A stretch of DNA of 64,000 nucleotides from Streptomyces hiroshimensis (GCF_014650335.1 NZ_BMUT01000012.1:186001-250000); one strand, 5' to 3'. Positions 24,960 through 33,464 are shown, counted from the stretch's first letter. The notes: a model not told the origin generated them from the sequence alone. Numbers and translations: made by a program.

Positions 24960-24970
24960 GGGGGGGGGGG
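24960..24970 (+). repeat. Homopolymer run of 11 G
   Basis: Eleven consecutive G in the divergent promoter region between the wHTH-like and excisionase-like genes. CCCC precedes it and CAACCCCC follows, so it can also pair as a hairpin. Such tracts slip readily during replication and in sequencing. Confidence 0.85.
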
Positions 24971-25004
24971 CAACCCCCACCGCAGCACCAGAGGAGTCAG
25001 CCCG

Positions 25005-25187
25005 TTGCAAAACGCCCGCCTGATGAGCGTCGCCGACCTTGCCGAGTACCTGGGCGTCACGCCCGCGTGGGTCTACAACAACCATCGAGCACTCAACATC
25101 CCCGCCCGCAAGATCGGCGGACATCTCCGCTTCCGACCCTCCGACGTGGACCGCTGGATCGAGCGAGAGTGCCCGGCTGTCGCCTGA
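25005..25187 (+). CDS. xis: Excisionase-like helix-turn-helix protein
   Basis: 60 aa, a single MerR/excisionase-type HTH: LMSVADLAEYLGVTPAWVYN, then LRFRPSDVDRWIERE, the classic HTH_17 pattern seen in Xis proteins of integrative elements. It should bend the att-site DNA and direct the integrase to excision; some homologues only regulate. Start chosen as TTG 25005 because AGAGGAG is 8 nt upstream; ATG 25023 is the alternative. It diverges from the integrase unit across the G11 tract. Confidence 0.8.
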   Translation: MQNARLMSVADLAEYLGVTPAWVYNNHRALNIPARKIGGHLRFRPSDVDRWIERECPAVA

Positions 25188-25316
25188 CCAGGACCGCTCA
25201 AGCCCTCGCCGCCAAGCCGGCCGGACTGCTGACCGTGCCTACCAGAAGGGGGTACATGTCCCCGCCCAGTCGGGGTTGCAAGGCGCTCGCTGAACGTCCA
25301 GAAGGGATTCACCACA

Positions 25317-25688
25317 GTGAGGCGTACGTCATTCCAGTTTGAAGGCGACTTCGCCGCCGTGTTGCAGGAGGAGTACAAGCAGCGGGCCAGAGACCCGCGC
25401 TACGAGTATCGCCACCGCGTCGAATATGCGGCCATGGGATGGGCAAACCGCATCGGGCATGCCGAGTTTCCTCCGGGCGAGCTGAACAAGATCCTCGTGG
25501 ACAAGCACGGGGTAGTGCCGAGTAAGGACGCCGTGAACCACGTGCGCCGGACGAAGGAGTGGGGCCTCATTGAGTCGGAATCGAACCGCCGATGCCTTGT
25601 CCTGCCGGAGTACCGGTTTCAGAAGGGCATCGGTGACGTGACCTGCGACGACCACGGCATACGCCCAGCCAAGCGCTTCAGGCCATAG
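25317..25688 (+). CDS. Hypothetical element protein
   Basis: 123-aa basic protein. The middle section (GWANRIGHAEFPPGELNKIL, VPSKDAVNHVRRTKEWGLIE) looks like a small winged-helix domain, with a C-terminal RPAKRFRP tail. GTG start with GAAGGG upstream. It follows the excisionase-like gene by 129 bases and precedes the repeat region. A role in element DNA metabolism or regulation is possible but not shown. Family not recognised. Confidence 0.6.
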   Translation: MRRTSFQFEGDFAAVLQEEYKQRARDPRYEYRHRVEYAAMGWANRIGHAEFPPGELNKILVDKHGVVPSKDAVNHVRRTKEWGLIESESNRRCLVLPEYRFQKGIGDVTCDDHGIRPAKRFRP

Positions 25689-26203
25689 CGGACACGCGGG
25701 GCGTGTTGGTTAGTGGGGGTACCGACACACGGGATCTGTCGATGCCGAGCTGGAAGACATACGCCTTGTGTCGCTGCAACCGCTTGACCTGGGGCGATGC
25801 GCCGCCCCGTCTCTATCTCTCTTGGTAAGCCTCGCGGGATGGCAAGGCAAGGCGCAAAGGGGCCAGCGCAAGGGGCGGCCCCAGGCCGCCACAGCGCGAA
25901 ACCGTTTGCGTCCGGGCGGCCCCACGGGGGCCGATAGGGCGAAGCCACTTACTTACGTGGGCAGCGGCGAAGGGAAGCAGGGGCGCGACAGCGCCCCACC
26001 TGACGAGGAGGCAGCGGCGAAAGGCTAGGGAACAGGGAGCGGCCAGAGGCCGCCACAGACCGAAGCCGGCTTCGACGGTGCGGCCCCGCAGGGGCCGACA
26101 TCAGTGGAGCTGGCCAAGTGGGGCGCTCCACGCCCGAAAGCAGACACCTACACAAGTGGCCCGGTGGTGCCGCGCCGGCCAGGCGCACATGGGCGAAGGG
26201 CGT
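25689..26203. repeat. Non-coding repeat and hairpin region
   Basis: About 515 bases with no supported gene. Two 66-bp copies, 25871-25936 and 26035-26100, are 50/66 identical without gaps. Each contains CGGCC...GGCCG and GGCCCC...GGGGCC hairpins. Between them is another hairpin, GGGGCGCGACAGCGCCCC (25980-25997). Substitutions show no clear codon periodicity, and the open frames running through have no ribosome sites. It could be a replication or transfer origin, or a structured RNA. Confidence 0.7.
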
Positions 26204-27832
26204 CTACTCAAGCATGATGTGCTCGCTCCGCTTGCCGCTGTCAGCAAATGCCAAGAGGTCCGGCCGCTCCTGCAACACAGCGCGGAGTGCCGCGATTGCT
26301 ACCTGCACGGCTACATCGCGGGACTCGCTGATCTTCTCCATCTTGACGTCGCTGGCCCCGTGAACGATCTTGCTTCGCATGGTGTAGACACCCTTGGCCT
26401 TCTTCATGAAGACGAGGCGTTCTTCGAGCGTGTGGCAGAGAAGTCGTGCCAGCGAGGCGCAGACACGGAAGGTGATCTCACTGTGCGTGCCGAAGATGGA
26501 TTCCCAGACGATGACAGCGTCCACGAGGGCGTCGACGGGGTCCTGACGTTCCGTGATCGCGCGAAGCAGCCGCTGCGACGCGTGGCCGAGATTCTCAAGT
26601 GCGAGTCCGTCCAGTACTGCAATCCATCGTTCCCACTCTTCGGCCTGCTCGACTGACAGGCGCGTCGGTGTCCTCTGACGCAGCCTGGCGATCTCTGTCA
26701 TCGTGTAACCCGTAACATCCGCGATGGGGTTATCGATTTTTGCCCAAGTCGGCAGTAGCGGTGGCAAGTGCGGGTTGTCCATGGCTAGGGCGAAGGCCAG
26801 TCGGACATCTTGAACCCGGCGCTCAAGGTGGCTGTAGCTACTCGACGAGATGGCAGAGGGGAACTCGCTCTCGGCAGGCTGCTGAGCAAACTCCGAGACC
26901 CACGGAACCGTCGTTTCTACGGTCAGATCTCCTGTGCCTCGACTCACGAGTTGCGACCCATCGGGAAGCGACATGCTAGTGAGATCACGAAGGCTGTCGA
27001 CGAGTCGATTATCGGTTTCGAGAGCTATGCGCACCCTGCCCCAGGGAGCGGTGAGTTCTGGCTTCCCCTCGGGTAGGAGGACTCCGGACAGCCCCGCTAG
27101 GCCTAGCGTTTGGACAGCCTTCCCCGCATAGAGCGCCCGTGCGGTGTTGAGCGCTGCGGGAAGGTCAGTGAGCAGGTCATCCAATTCCGGTGTTGCCGCG
27201 CACCGCGCAGAGGCGCGGCGGAACGCTGCCGCGACGATGCCCGGTCCAAGCATTGCGAGCTGGAGGCCGCCAGCACTGCCGGCACTGGTGACGTGGAGGA
27301 GCCCGTCCGTAGGTGCAGATTCGATGGTGAACGGCAAGGCCGGGTCCTCAGCGATGGCCCGAGTCATGCGCTCCCTGGCTTGGCCTCCCCATCCGAGGGA
27401 GAATCCGCCTTCCCCTAGAAGGAGGCCTCCAAAGTTCTCGGCTGCCCATACGTGCAGAGCTGCCAGCACGTTGTCATCCGGTGGTTCAGGGAGTACCAGC
27501 TCCGTACCACCTGACGCCAGCCGGAGTTCGTTAAGCAAGGTCTTGCCAGTGTCAGGGTTGATCATCCCAAGGTGGCTGATCCGGAGATAGGCAGGGACTG
27601 GCGCCCCTTCCGGTACCACTCCCTGCGATGCCCGGTGAACGAGTGTCGCAACCGAGAGTTGTTCGGGTGTCCGCGTGGGTTGGCCATCGACGGCGAGGAC
27701 CCAGTCGACGAAACCGTCTCCGAAGATACGGCGAATCGCCACCTCGTCCGCTGCTGGGTCTTCTTGGGGAGGAGTCACCTTCCTGACGATATAGACCCGC
27801 CCACAGCTGCACACGCGAGTTTGCCGAGTCAC
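26204..27832 (-). CDS. Large HEPN-domain protein (Apea-like), candidate defence RNase
   Basis: 542 aa from GTG 27832. The C-terminal domain (about 420-542) has the HEPN signature R-x4-H as MRSKIVHG (Arg486, His491), preceded by WESIFGTHSEITFRV and LARLLCHTLEERLVFMKKAK, the layout of Apea-like HEPN RNases, known in phage defence and toxin systems. The preceding 400 residues are unrecognised. An N-terminal CSCGR (about 8-12) could be part of a metal site. Codon use is less GC-biased than in the chromosomal genes, suggesting acquired cargo. The start is uncertain: ATG 27919 extends it by 29 residues of unlikely codon use. It diverges from the membrane protein. Confidence 0.7.
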   Translation of the reverse strand: MTRQTRVCSCGRVYIVRKVTPPQEDPAADEVAIRRIFGDGFVDWVLAVDGQPTRTPEQLSVATLVHRASQGVVPEGAPVPAYLRISHLGMINPDTGKTLLNELRLASGGTELVLPEPPDDNVLAALHVWAAENFGGLLLGEGGFSLGWGGQARERMTRAIAEDPALPFTIESAPTDGLLHVTSAGSAGGLQLAMLGPGIVAAAFRRASARCAATPELDDLLTDLPAALNTARALYAGKAVQTLGLAGLSGVLLPEGKPELTAPWGRVRIALETDNRLVDSLRDLTSMSLPDGSQLVSRGTGDLTVETTVPWVSEFAQQPAESEFPSAISSSSYSHLERRVQDVRLAFALAMDNPHLPPLLPTWAKIDNPIADVTGYTMTEIARLRQRTPTRLSVEQAEEWERWIAVLDGLALENLGHASQRLLRAITERQDPVDALVDAVIVWESIFGTHSEITFRVCASLARLLCHTLEERLVFMKKAKGVYTMRSKIVHGASDVKMEKISESRDVAVQVAIAALRAVLQERPDLLAFADSGKRSEHIMLE

Positions 27833-27954
27833 GCTGCGGCCACCGAGCCGCGGTAGACCGCGACCGGCTCTCGATTCTCTTGAGACGAGTCGCGCAGCGG
27901 GTTGGCCGACGCGTGCCATCTGCGAGAATGCGACTCCTGAGGGGGAGGGGCAGC

Positions 27955-28437
27955 ATGGGACTCTTTGGTGGATGGTCAACTGGCCGTGGGCTGTACGGGG
28001 GTTACCGGGTCGGCGGTCCCATGCGACGTCGACGGGCCATGGGCTCTCATGCCTTTCAATCGACCTCCACGCCAGCGAATAGCGCCAGCGCCAACGACGT
28101 GCCGACCTGGCTCACGCTCTGTCTCACCCTGCCGGGAATCGTCCTGCCGATAGCCGGGGCCGTCTGGCTGGGTGTCTGGGCGTGGCAGGCGGTACACGAG
28201 GGGATGTTCTCCAACGCGATGTGGGTGGTGCTGAGTGTTGGCTGCATCCTGATCGCCGCGGCAGTCGGCGCGCTTGCCGGCGTACTTCTCGCCCTGCCCG
28301 TAACTGTTGTCCTGCCGCTGATAGCTGGTGTGCTCATCGGTATCGTGAGGGCCTTCCGGTGGATGAAATCCCGCGTTCTCCCCAGGGCGCCTCGGACTTC
28401 GGAACCCTCAGATCAGACCGTTGACCTGGGCAAATGA
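27955..28437 (+). CDS. Small membrane protein, cargo of the element
   Basis: 160 aa. A Gly/Arg-rich N-terminal 50 residues is followed by a hydrophobic hairpin: LTLCLTLPGIVLPIAGAVWL and a second long hydrophobic stretch (AMWVVLSVGCILIAAAVGAL onward to about 135), then a basic tail (FRWMKSRVLPRAPR). ATG start with GGGGGAGGGG. Divergent from the HEPN gene, with starts 122 bases apart. No family recognised; the position suggests it belongs to the HEPN / RHIM-like module. Confidence 0.65.
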   Translation: MGLFGGWSTGRGLYGGYRVGGPMRRRRAMGSHAFQSTSTPANSASANDVPTWLTLCLTLPGIVLPIAGAVWLGVWAWQAVHEGMFSNAMWVVLSVGCILIAAAVGALAGVLLALPVTVVLPLIAGVLIGIVRAFRWMKSRVLPRAPRTSEPSDQTVDLGK

Positions 28438-28633
28438 TCGCTGATCGCCAACCAGCAGCCGCCTGATCGCCCCTGGAACCGTGGCGGAATCCGAGCTGCT
28501 AAGACATGGCGGTCGGCGATTAGAGCTAAGGGGGGCATACCCCACCCTTGACGTCGCAGTCGCGCGTCGTGACTATCTGCTCCGCCGCCGTTGTGGTGGG
28601 TGTCAGGCCCTACCCCTCCCGCTGCGGTCGGCG

Positions 28634-29365
28634 TTAGCGAGGGGAACCACCCGACTCGATTTCGCCAGGCTGACGGAACCCTTGCTCAGGCAGAAGGCGG
28701 TCAACCATCACGTCAGGGCTCGACTGCATGTCCAGTGCCTTCATCGCCGCAGCCGCATTGAGGCGATCCCGTGCTACCGGATCTTCAACCCTGTCAATCA
28801 GCGTGGTGGCTGTCTCTAGCTTGTGATCAAGGTCGATCTTGACGTCCATGCGGTCGGCCTGCTCCGTGACGTGGGCACGAGCGCGGCGAGCGTGGACGGC
28901 CAGCGCGCCACCGCCGACCGTAATCAGGGCACCCGTCAAGCTCGTCACGATCGGTAGGTAGCTGAGGTCGGGATTCCCCGCGTGCACCAGCGCTAGCACT
29001 CCGCCAGCCAGGATGACAGCCGCGCCACCAGACATGAACCAAACGCTCAACCGGAACGTCCACTCCGCTTGCTTAAGGGAGTGCTTCAAGAAGTCGAAGA
29101 AGAAGCGTTGGCGCTGCTCGGCGAGGGTTTCGCGGTCTCGCCCCTGACTAACGTCCTGCCCTGCATCCGACTGAACGTTTGCGTGGTTGTCGCCGATGAA
29201 TACGTTGCTTTGCCCACTTACGTGGATGGCTCCACTCACCGCACCAAAGTGAACAGCCGGCCCTTCCGCTTGCCCGCCGACAGGCTCCACCTTGCCCTGC
29301 TCCTTGTCGGGAGATCCGCCCTTACCAGCCGTCACGTTGTCCCCCCCGGAAGCTACTAGCGCCAC
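28634..29365 (-). CDS. Two-TM protein with RHIM-like motif and TRADD-N-associated TM domain
   Basis: 243 aa. An N-terminal Gly-rich tail contains SGAIHVSGQSNVFIGDNHAN, with NVFIGDNH at 54-61. That matches the shape of RHIM/bacterial amyloid signalling motifs (V-x-I-G-x-N). After a charged linker comes an amphipathic FFFDFLKHSLKQAEWTFRLS helix, two transmembrane segments (about 104-128 and 135-158) and a helical tail with KIDLDHKLETATTLIDRVED. The 2-TM part resembles the membrane domain associated with TRADD-N in bacterial conflict systems. The amyloid motif may oligomerise with, or recruit, a partner. GTG start with GGAG. Confidence 0.6.
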   Translation of the reverse strand: MALVASGGDNVTAGKGGSPDKEQGKVEPVGGQAEGPAVHFGAVSGAIHVSGQSNVFIGDNHANVQSDAGQDVSQGRDRETLAEQRQRFFFDFLKHSLKQAEWTFRLSVWFMSGGAAVILAGGVLALVHAGNPDLSYLPIVTSLTGALITVGGGALAVHARRARAHVTEQADRMDVKIDLDHKLETATTLIDRVEDPVARDRLNAAAAMKALDMQSSPDVMVDRLLPEQGFRQPGEIESGGSPR

Positions 29366-29578
29366 GTCAACTCCACTCAGATTAGCGGTAGTCGATCGCG
29401 CAGCACCCCGTCATGGTGATGTGCGGGCCATGGGGAAGGTGGGGTCTGGCCGCCTCCGCCCCTCGGGGGGAGAGGGGCGGCTACCGGAAGCCGCCGTCTC
29501 GAAAACCTTCGTTATCGGGACGGTTGGGCCAAGCTCGAGGCGTATCCGTTTCGCCCCCGCTCGGATGTCTCGCAACCC

Positions 29579-29615
29579 GTCCCGAAACATCACCCCTCAG
29601 GCTAGCTTTCGGGAC
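29579..29615. promoter_or_regulatory. Inverted repeat upstream of serine recombinase
   Basis: GTCCCGAAA (29579-29587) and TTTCGGGAC (29607-29615) form a perfect 9-bp inverted repeat with a 19-bp spacer, 22 bases before the recombinase start. It could be a res-like recombination site or an operator. Confidence 0.5.
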
Positions 29616-29637
29616 ACGTTTATGGGACTGTCTCGTC

Positions 29638-30471
29638 ATGTCCACGAATACCCCGGCCGCACAGGTCGAACGTCACGCCTGCCCGAAGTGCGATGCCCCT
29701 GCCGGTAGCCCCTGCCGTACGACCACGGGCAAGGTGGCGGCGAGCTACCACACGGGGCGCTTCGCACTGGTGCCCGCGCTCAAGGCGGAACTGACCGTGA
29801 AGACTCCGGCAGACCGCAACCCCGGCAAGGCATGGACGGCAGGCGCTCCCGTTCCGCAGGTACCCGACGCGATACCGGGCGCAGTTATCCGACTCGGCTA
29901 CGCCCGTTGCTCCACGGTCGGGCAGGAACTCCAGTCTCAGTTGGACATGCTGGCCCGTGCCGACTGCACCCGCGTGTTCTCGGAGAAGATCAGCACCCGC
30001 GTGAAGGAGCGGCCGGAGCTTGAGAAGGCGCTCACGCTGGCACGGGAGATCAAGGCAGCCGCACCGAATCAGCCCGTCGTCCTGACCGTGGTCGAGATGA
30101 AGCGGCTTGCCCGCAGTGCGGCGGAGCTGATGACTCTGTCTTCCACCCTTCAGGCGGACGGCATCCAACTGGAACTCCTGTCCGGTCCCCTTCAGGGCGT
30201 GTACGACCCGAACGGGGCAGGTGCCATCGTGTTCGCCGTGCTCGCCGTGAGTGCCGAGGTGGAGCGGGAAGGCATTCGGGAGAAGACGTTGGAAGGGCTG
30301 GACGCTGCGGCCCGCAACGGCAACGTCGGTGGGCGTCCGTCCGTCGTGGACGACGACAAGCTAGCCGTCGCCCGTGCCCGGCACGCCAAGGGAGAGAGCG
30401 TCACGTCCATCGCTAAGACCCTGGGAATCGGTCGTGCCACCTTGTACCGCCACCTCGGAGAGAGCGCCTGA
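29638..30471 (+). CDS. Serine recombinase (resolvase/invertase) with zinc-finger N-terminus
   Basis: 277 aa. Residues 1-80 are an extension with a Cys cluster (Cys15, Cys18, Cys26 in CPKCDAPAGSPC, then SYHTGRF), probably zinc-binding. The resolvase catalytic domain starts at RLGYARCSTVGQELQSQLDM with nucleophile Ser92; VVEMKRLARSAAEL and the helix AEVEREGIREKTLEGLDAA follow. A C-terminal Hin-like HTH (VTSIAKTLGIGRATLYRHLG) binds DNA. It is the second recombinase in the element. It may resolve multimers or invert a local segment, or mark a nested acquisition. ATG start, weak ribosome site. Confidence 0.9.
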   Translation: MSTNTPAAQVERHACPKCDAPAGSPCRTTTGKVAASYHTGRFALVPALKAELTVKTPADRNPGKAWTAGAPVPQVPDAIPGAVIRLGYARCSTVGQELQSQLDMLARADCTRVFSEKISTRVKERPELEKALTLAREIKAAAPNQPVVLTVVEMKRLARSAAELMTLSSTLQADGIQLELLSGPLQGVYDPNGAGAIVFAVLAVSAEVEREGIREKTLEGLDAAARNGNVGGRPSVVDDDKLAVARARHAKGESVTSIAKTLGIGRATLYRHLGESA

Positions 30472-30495
30472 GACAGGCGCACACGGACACAGGCG

Positions 30496-30520
30496 GGCCC
30501 CCGGCATCACGTCGGGGGCC
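30496..30520. terminator. Bidirectional terminator
   Basis: GGCCCCCG/CGGGGGCC 8-bp stem with a 9-nt loop, between the plus-strand recombinase and the minus-strand RiPP-like operon. Confidence 0.65.
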
Positions 30521-30539
30521 GCTGTCATGCACGGGCCTG

Positions 30540-31394
30540 TCAGGCGCTGACCTCCGAGTGCACCGGGACCGGTGGCCGAACGCCCGTGAGCGATTCCGCG
30601 CGAGCGAGTAGGCGCGGGGCCAGGTCCGGATACCAGCCACGGGCGACGGCTTGCAGCATCTCTGCCAGGGCCGCGAGTTCTCCGACTCGGCCGACTGGGG
30701 TGTCCAGGACCGAAGCGAACTCCAGCCGGATACGGTCCGCCACGTCGGGAACGAGCAGGCTGTTGGCGTGGAGAAGACCCGCGTCGTAGCCGTAGGGCAC
30801 CAGACCCCACCGCTCCCAGTCCAGCAGGGTCAGGGGCATGGTCGTGAGGTTGCCCCAGTGCAGGTCACCATGACCGGTCGCCCGCTCCACCTTGGCCGGG
30901 GCAGGGATGCCGAGAAACTGAGGGAAGGCGCGTTCGATCCACCCATCCCGGACAGTGACCTTCACTCCCTCCGCTCCAGCGAGCAGGGCCAGAGCTCGGC
31001 GCAGGTCGGCCCACCACTCGGCAGGCAAGCCGGGGTCGCGGTCCAGGTCGGCCCGCTCCGGGGACACGACGGGGTGCGTCACGTAATCGAGGACTTCGGC
31101 CTCGAAGGCCCACTCCCCGTCAGTCCAGTCGTGCACCTCGTACAGGCGCGGGCGCGGGACCGCGTCAGGCACCAGCAGGGAAGCCCCCACGATGCCCTCC
31201 CCCTGCTTCCTGCCCGCGTTCCTCCTGGCCGTCCGGCCTACCCGTAGCCACCGCTCCCCTGCCTGCCGACCGAGGGTCACACCTTGGAACCCCCAGGCCA
31301 GCGGACCCGTACACATGAGACCCAGAGCCTTCGCCGCCCTGTCGTGCGCGGCCTCCATCAGGGTCTGTACGTCCTCACTCGGCGGCGAGTTCAT
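30540..31394 (-). CDS. APH-fold phosphotransferase, last gene of the RiPP-like operon
   Basis: 284-aa kinase of the aminoglycoside phosphotransferase/choline kinase fold. The catalytic HGDLHWGNL (Brenner motif, about residue 177) and the metal-binding Asp in LLDWERWG are intact, so it should be active. The N-terminal lobe has WGFQGVTLGRQ near a Gly-rich loop. The start ATG overlaps the end of the aldo/keto reductase by 20 bases. In this setting the substrate may be the peptide encoded upstream; APH-fold enzymes phosphorylate Ser/Thr residues in some RiPP pathways. A drug-modifying role cannot be excluded. Confidence 0.82.
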   Translation of the reverse strand: MNSPPSEDVQTLMEAAHDRAAKALGLMCTGPLAWGFQGVTLGRQAGERWLRVGRTARRNAGRKQGEGIVGASLLVPDAVPRPRLYEVHDWTDGEWAFEAEVLDYVTHPVVSPERADLDRDPGLPAEWWADLRRALALLAGAEGVKVTVRDGWIERAFPQFLGIPAPAKVERATGHGDLHWGNLTTMPLTLLDWERWGLVPYGYDAGLLHANSLLVPDVADRIRLEFASVLDTPVGRVGELAALAEMLQAVARGWYPDLAPRLLARAESLTGVRPPVPVHSEVSA

Positions 31395-32280
31395 CGGTCA
31401 CCCTCCTCAGTTCATCGGCCGTCAGGGGTGCAGCCAGAGCCTTCGCCGCATCGTCCCAGTGTTCGCGGGTGCTCGCGGAAGTCAGGACGACATCGAGGCC
31501 GGGGCACGATCCAGCAGCCAGCAGGGCAGCGGCTGCGGCCGACAGACCAGGGCGGATGAAGTTCACCAGTTCAGGCGTCATGGCATCCAGCAGTTCGCCG
31601 CCGTGCAGAGGTGCGGAGCCGAACGTGATCAGCCCCGCGTCCTTCGCCTGCACCAGCGGTCCGCCGCCGTCGAGCGCCTGTCTGATCAGGTCGTCCATGA
31701 TCAGGCTGACGGGCATCTGCAACGCCGTGAAGTGGTGCTCGGCGGAGCCCGCCGCCTGTCGCGCGAGCGCGAGCAACTCGGGAACCGTGAATGCTTCGGA
31801 GGTCAGGCCCGTCCAGGTGGCGACCCCGTACCCGCCGATCTTGCCCGCATGAGCGAATTCTTCCAACGCCGTGAAGGCTTCCCGTACACGCCAGTGCAGA
31901 GCGGCACGGTCAAGGCCATGCCCGTGGTGCTCGGGGTTGTGCACGAACACCAGGTCCACGCGGCCGAGTGAGCCTAACGAACGCTTCGTCTGCCAGCGAA
32001 CGAAGCCCGGTTCAAGGCTGTGCCGGCTGGCCATCTCTTCCCTGGTGAGCACGCCCTCAGCCAGGGCGGTGCGGCCTTGCTCTTCCGTGAAGAACCCCGT
32101 CTTCGTAGCTACCCGCACGCTCGGGTACTCCCCGAGAACCGGGCGCAGCTCCTCATGCGCCCGACCGTGGGCGTAGTTGGGTGCTGTGTCCACCCAGGCG
32201 CTACCGGCAGCCAGGGCGGTGCGTGCCGCCTGACTGACGGCACGCACGCGGTACGTCCCTAGCGAGAGAGCGGCGGTCAC
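31375..32280 (-). CDS. Aldo/keto reductase of the RiPP-like operon
   Basis: 301-aa NAD(P)H-dependent reductase. AKR tetrad visible: Asp and Tyr in WVDTAPNYAHGRAHEEL, Lys in VATKTGF, His in VFVHNPEHHG. The C-terminal region (DDAAKALAAPLTADELRRVT) matches the family. GTG start overlaps the oxygenase stop (GTGA), so translation is coupled. In its context it probably reduces a carbonyl or imine made during maturation of the peptide product; this is an inference from operon structure only. Confidence 0.85.
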   Translation of the reverse strand: MTAALSLGTYRVRAVSQAARTALAAGSAWVDTAPNYAHGRAHEELRPVLGEYPSVRVATKTGFFTEEQGRTALAEGVLTREEMASRHSLEPGFVRWQTKRSLGSLGRVDLVFVHNPEHHGHGLDRAALHWRVREAFTALEEFAHAGKIGGYGVATWTGLTSEAFTVPELLALARQAAGSAEHHFTALQMPVSLIMDDLIRQALDGGGPLVQAKDAGLITFGSAPLHGGELLDAMTPELVNFIRPGLSAAAAALLAAGSCPGLDVVLTSASTREHWDDAAKALAAPLTADELRRVTDELAAE

Positions 32281-33464
32281 AGCGCGGTCCCCACGACTGC
32301 GACGGCATGGCCCTCGATTAGGGCGGATACCAGTTCGGCCACGTCCTTGATCTCCAGTCCGGTGGAGTCGGCCATCTCTCCGAGCGTGGTCGGCTGACCG
32401 GTCAGCAGCGTGCCCAGTACGGGCGCGGCCGACTCGGCGAAGTCCCAGGCGGTACCGGCCGCCGAGAACGTGACCGTGCTGTGGGCGGGGTTCGCTGTCA
32501 GACGGCCCCGAGGGGCGGTCAGCTTGACCGTGATTTCCGGCCGTGCGGGCAGCCCGTCCACGTAGGGCAGCGAGGGAATCGCGTGCCCCAGGTCGGTCGT
32601 GTCGATGGACTGCGCCCACCGTTCCACCAACCGGGGGTCCGCCATCATGCCCAGCACCTCACGGCGCACGGCCTCGATGAAGTCCGACTGCTCCACCAGG
32701 GAAGCGAACCGCGGGATGTCCTTGCGCAGTGCGAGGGACGACCGGAGCTGATCCACGACCCAGAGCATGAGGTCCGCGCCCGTGTGCGGGACCATGCCGA
32801 ACGTCAGGTGCAGCGACTCCGTCCCCTGGTCAGCCGTGACCGCGTGCCACCAGCCGCGCGGCAGGTAGAGCACATCACCGGGGGCGAGAACGATGTCCGC
32901 CACCGGGCCACCCTTGGGCCTCTCCGGTGACTCCACGTCCCGGAAGGTCGGAGCCTCACGGGTGGAGCCGTACAAGCGCCACCGCTTCGAGCCGTGAACC
33001 TGCACCACGACCACGTCGTGGTCGTCCCAGTGCAGGCCGAAGCCCTCCCTATCGGTCCAGGATGCGTACGCGTTGGCCTGCACGGGCGTGCCAAGGAACC
33101 GTTCAAGACCTTCGGCAGCCGCACCCACCGCCGGGTGGATCTTCTCGACCGCATCGAGGACCAGCGACGCCCCGTCCTTGAGCTGGGCGTGGAAATCGGC
33201 CGGCTGGATGCGCGACCAGGTGACCGCCCGGCGGTTCGTGGTCGGGATCGCGTAGCGGTGAAGGGGGACCATCTCGCCGTCGGCCGACAGGCGCAGCCGG
33301 GGCGGCTCCAGTCGCTGCGTGGCGATGATCCGGTTGAGGTCGTCCCAGGAGAACAGGCCCGCCGTGTTGGCGGTGCCGGGAAAGTGCGCGTAGGAGCGGT
33401 GGTACGTCTGGGCGAGGAACGTGTCCCCGCCCAGACGCCCCGCCCACGAGGCTGCATCAAGCAT
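32277..33464 (-). CDS. JmjC/cupin (ribosomal-oxygenase-like) Fe(II)/2OG oxygenase
   Basis: 395 aa. Residues about 80-230 form the cupin_4/JmjC domain: H-x-D as LHWDDHDVVVVQVHGSKRW and the distal His in LYLPRGWWHAVT, completing the 2-His-1-carboxylate iron site. The C-terminal half is helical and wHTH-like (MADSTGLEIKDVAELVSALI), as in the YcfD/MINA53 ribosomal oxygenases, which hydroxylate Arg or His in proteins. It starts 14 bases after the 45-aa peptide gene, which makes that peptide the obvious candidate substrate. Confidence 0.85.
   Translation of the reverse strand: MLDAASWAGRLGGDTFLAQTYHRSYAHFPGTANTAGLFSWDDLNRIIATQRLEPPRLRLSADGEMVPLHRYAIPTTNRRAVTWSRIQPADFHAQLKDGASLVLDAVEKIHPAVGAAAEGLERFLGTPVQANAYASWTDREGFGLHWDDHDVVVVQVHGSKRWRLYGSTREAPTFRDVESPERPKGGPVADIVLAPGDVLYLPRGWWHAVTADQGTESLHLTFGMVPHTGADLMLWVVDQLRSSLALRKDIPRFASLVEQSDFIEAVRREVLGMMADPRLVERWAQSIDTTDLGHAIPSLPYVDGLPARPEITVKLTAPRGRLTANPAHSTVTFSAAGTAWDFAESAAPVLGTLLTGQPTTLGEMADSTGLEIKDVAELVSALIEGHAVAVVGTAL

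Noticed and set aside
25768..26028. An 86-aa frame through the repeat region of the element.
   Set aside because: No ribosome site; the two 66-bp copies do not keep codon periodicity and lie in different frames, so structure rather than protein seems conserved.
28481..28819. A 112-aa plus-strand frame overlapping the RHIM-like gene.
   Set aside because: Mostly antisense to the better-supported minus-strand gene, with no ribosome binding site.
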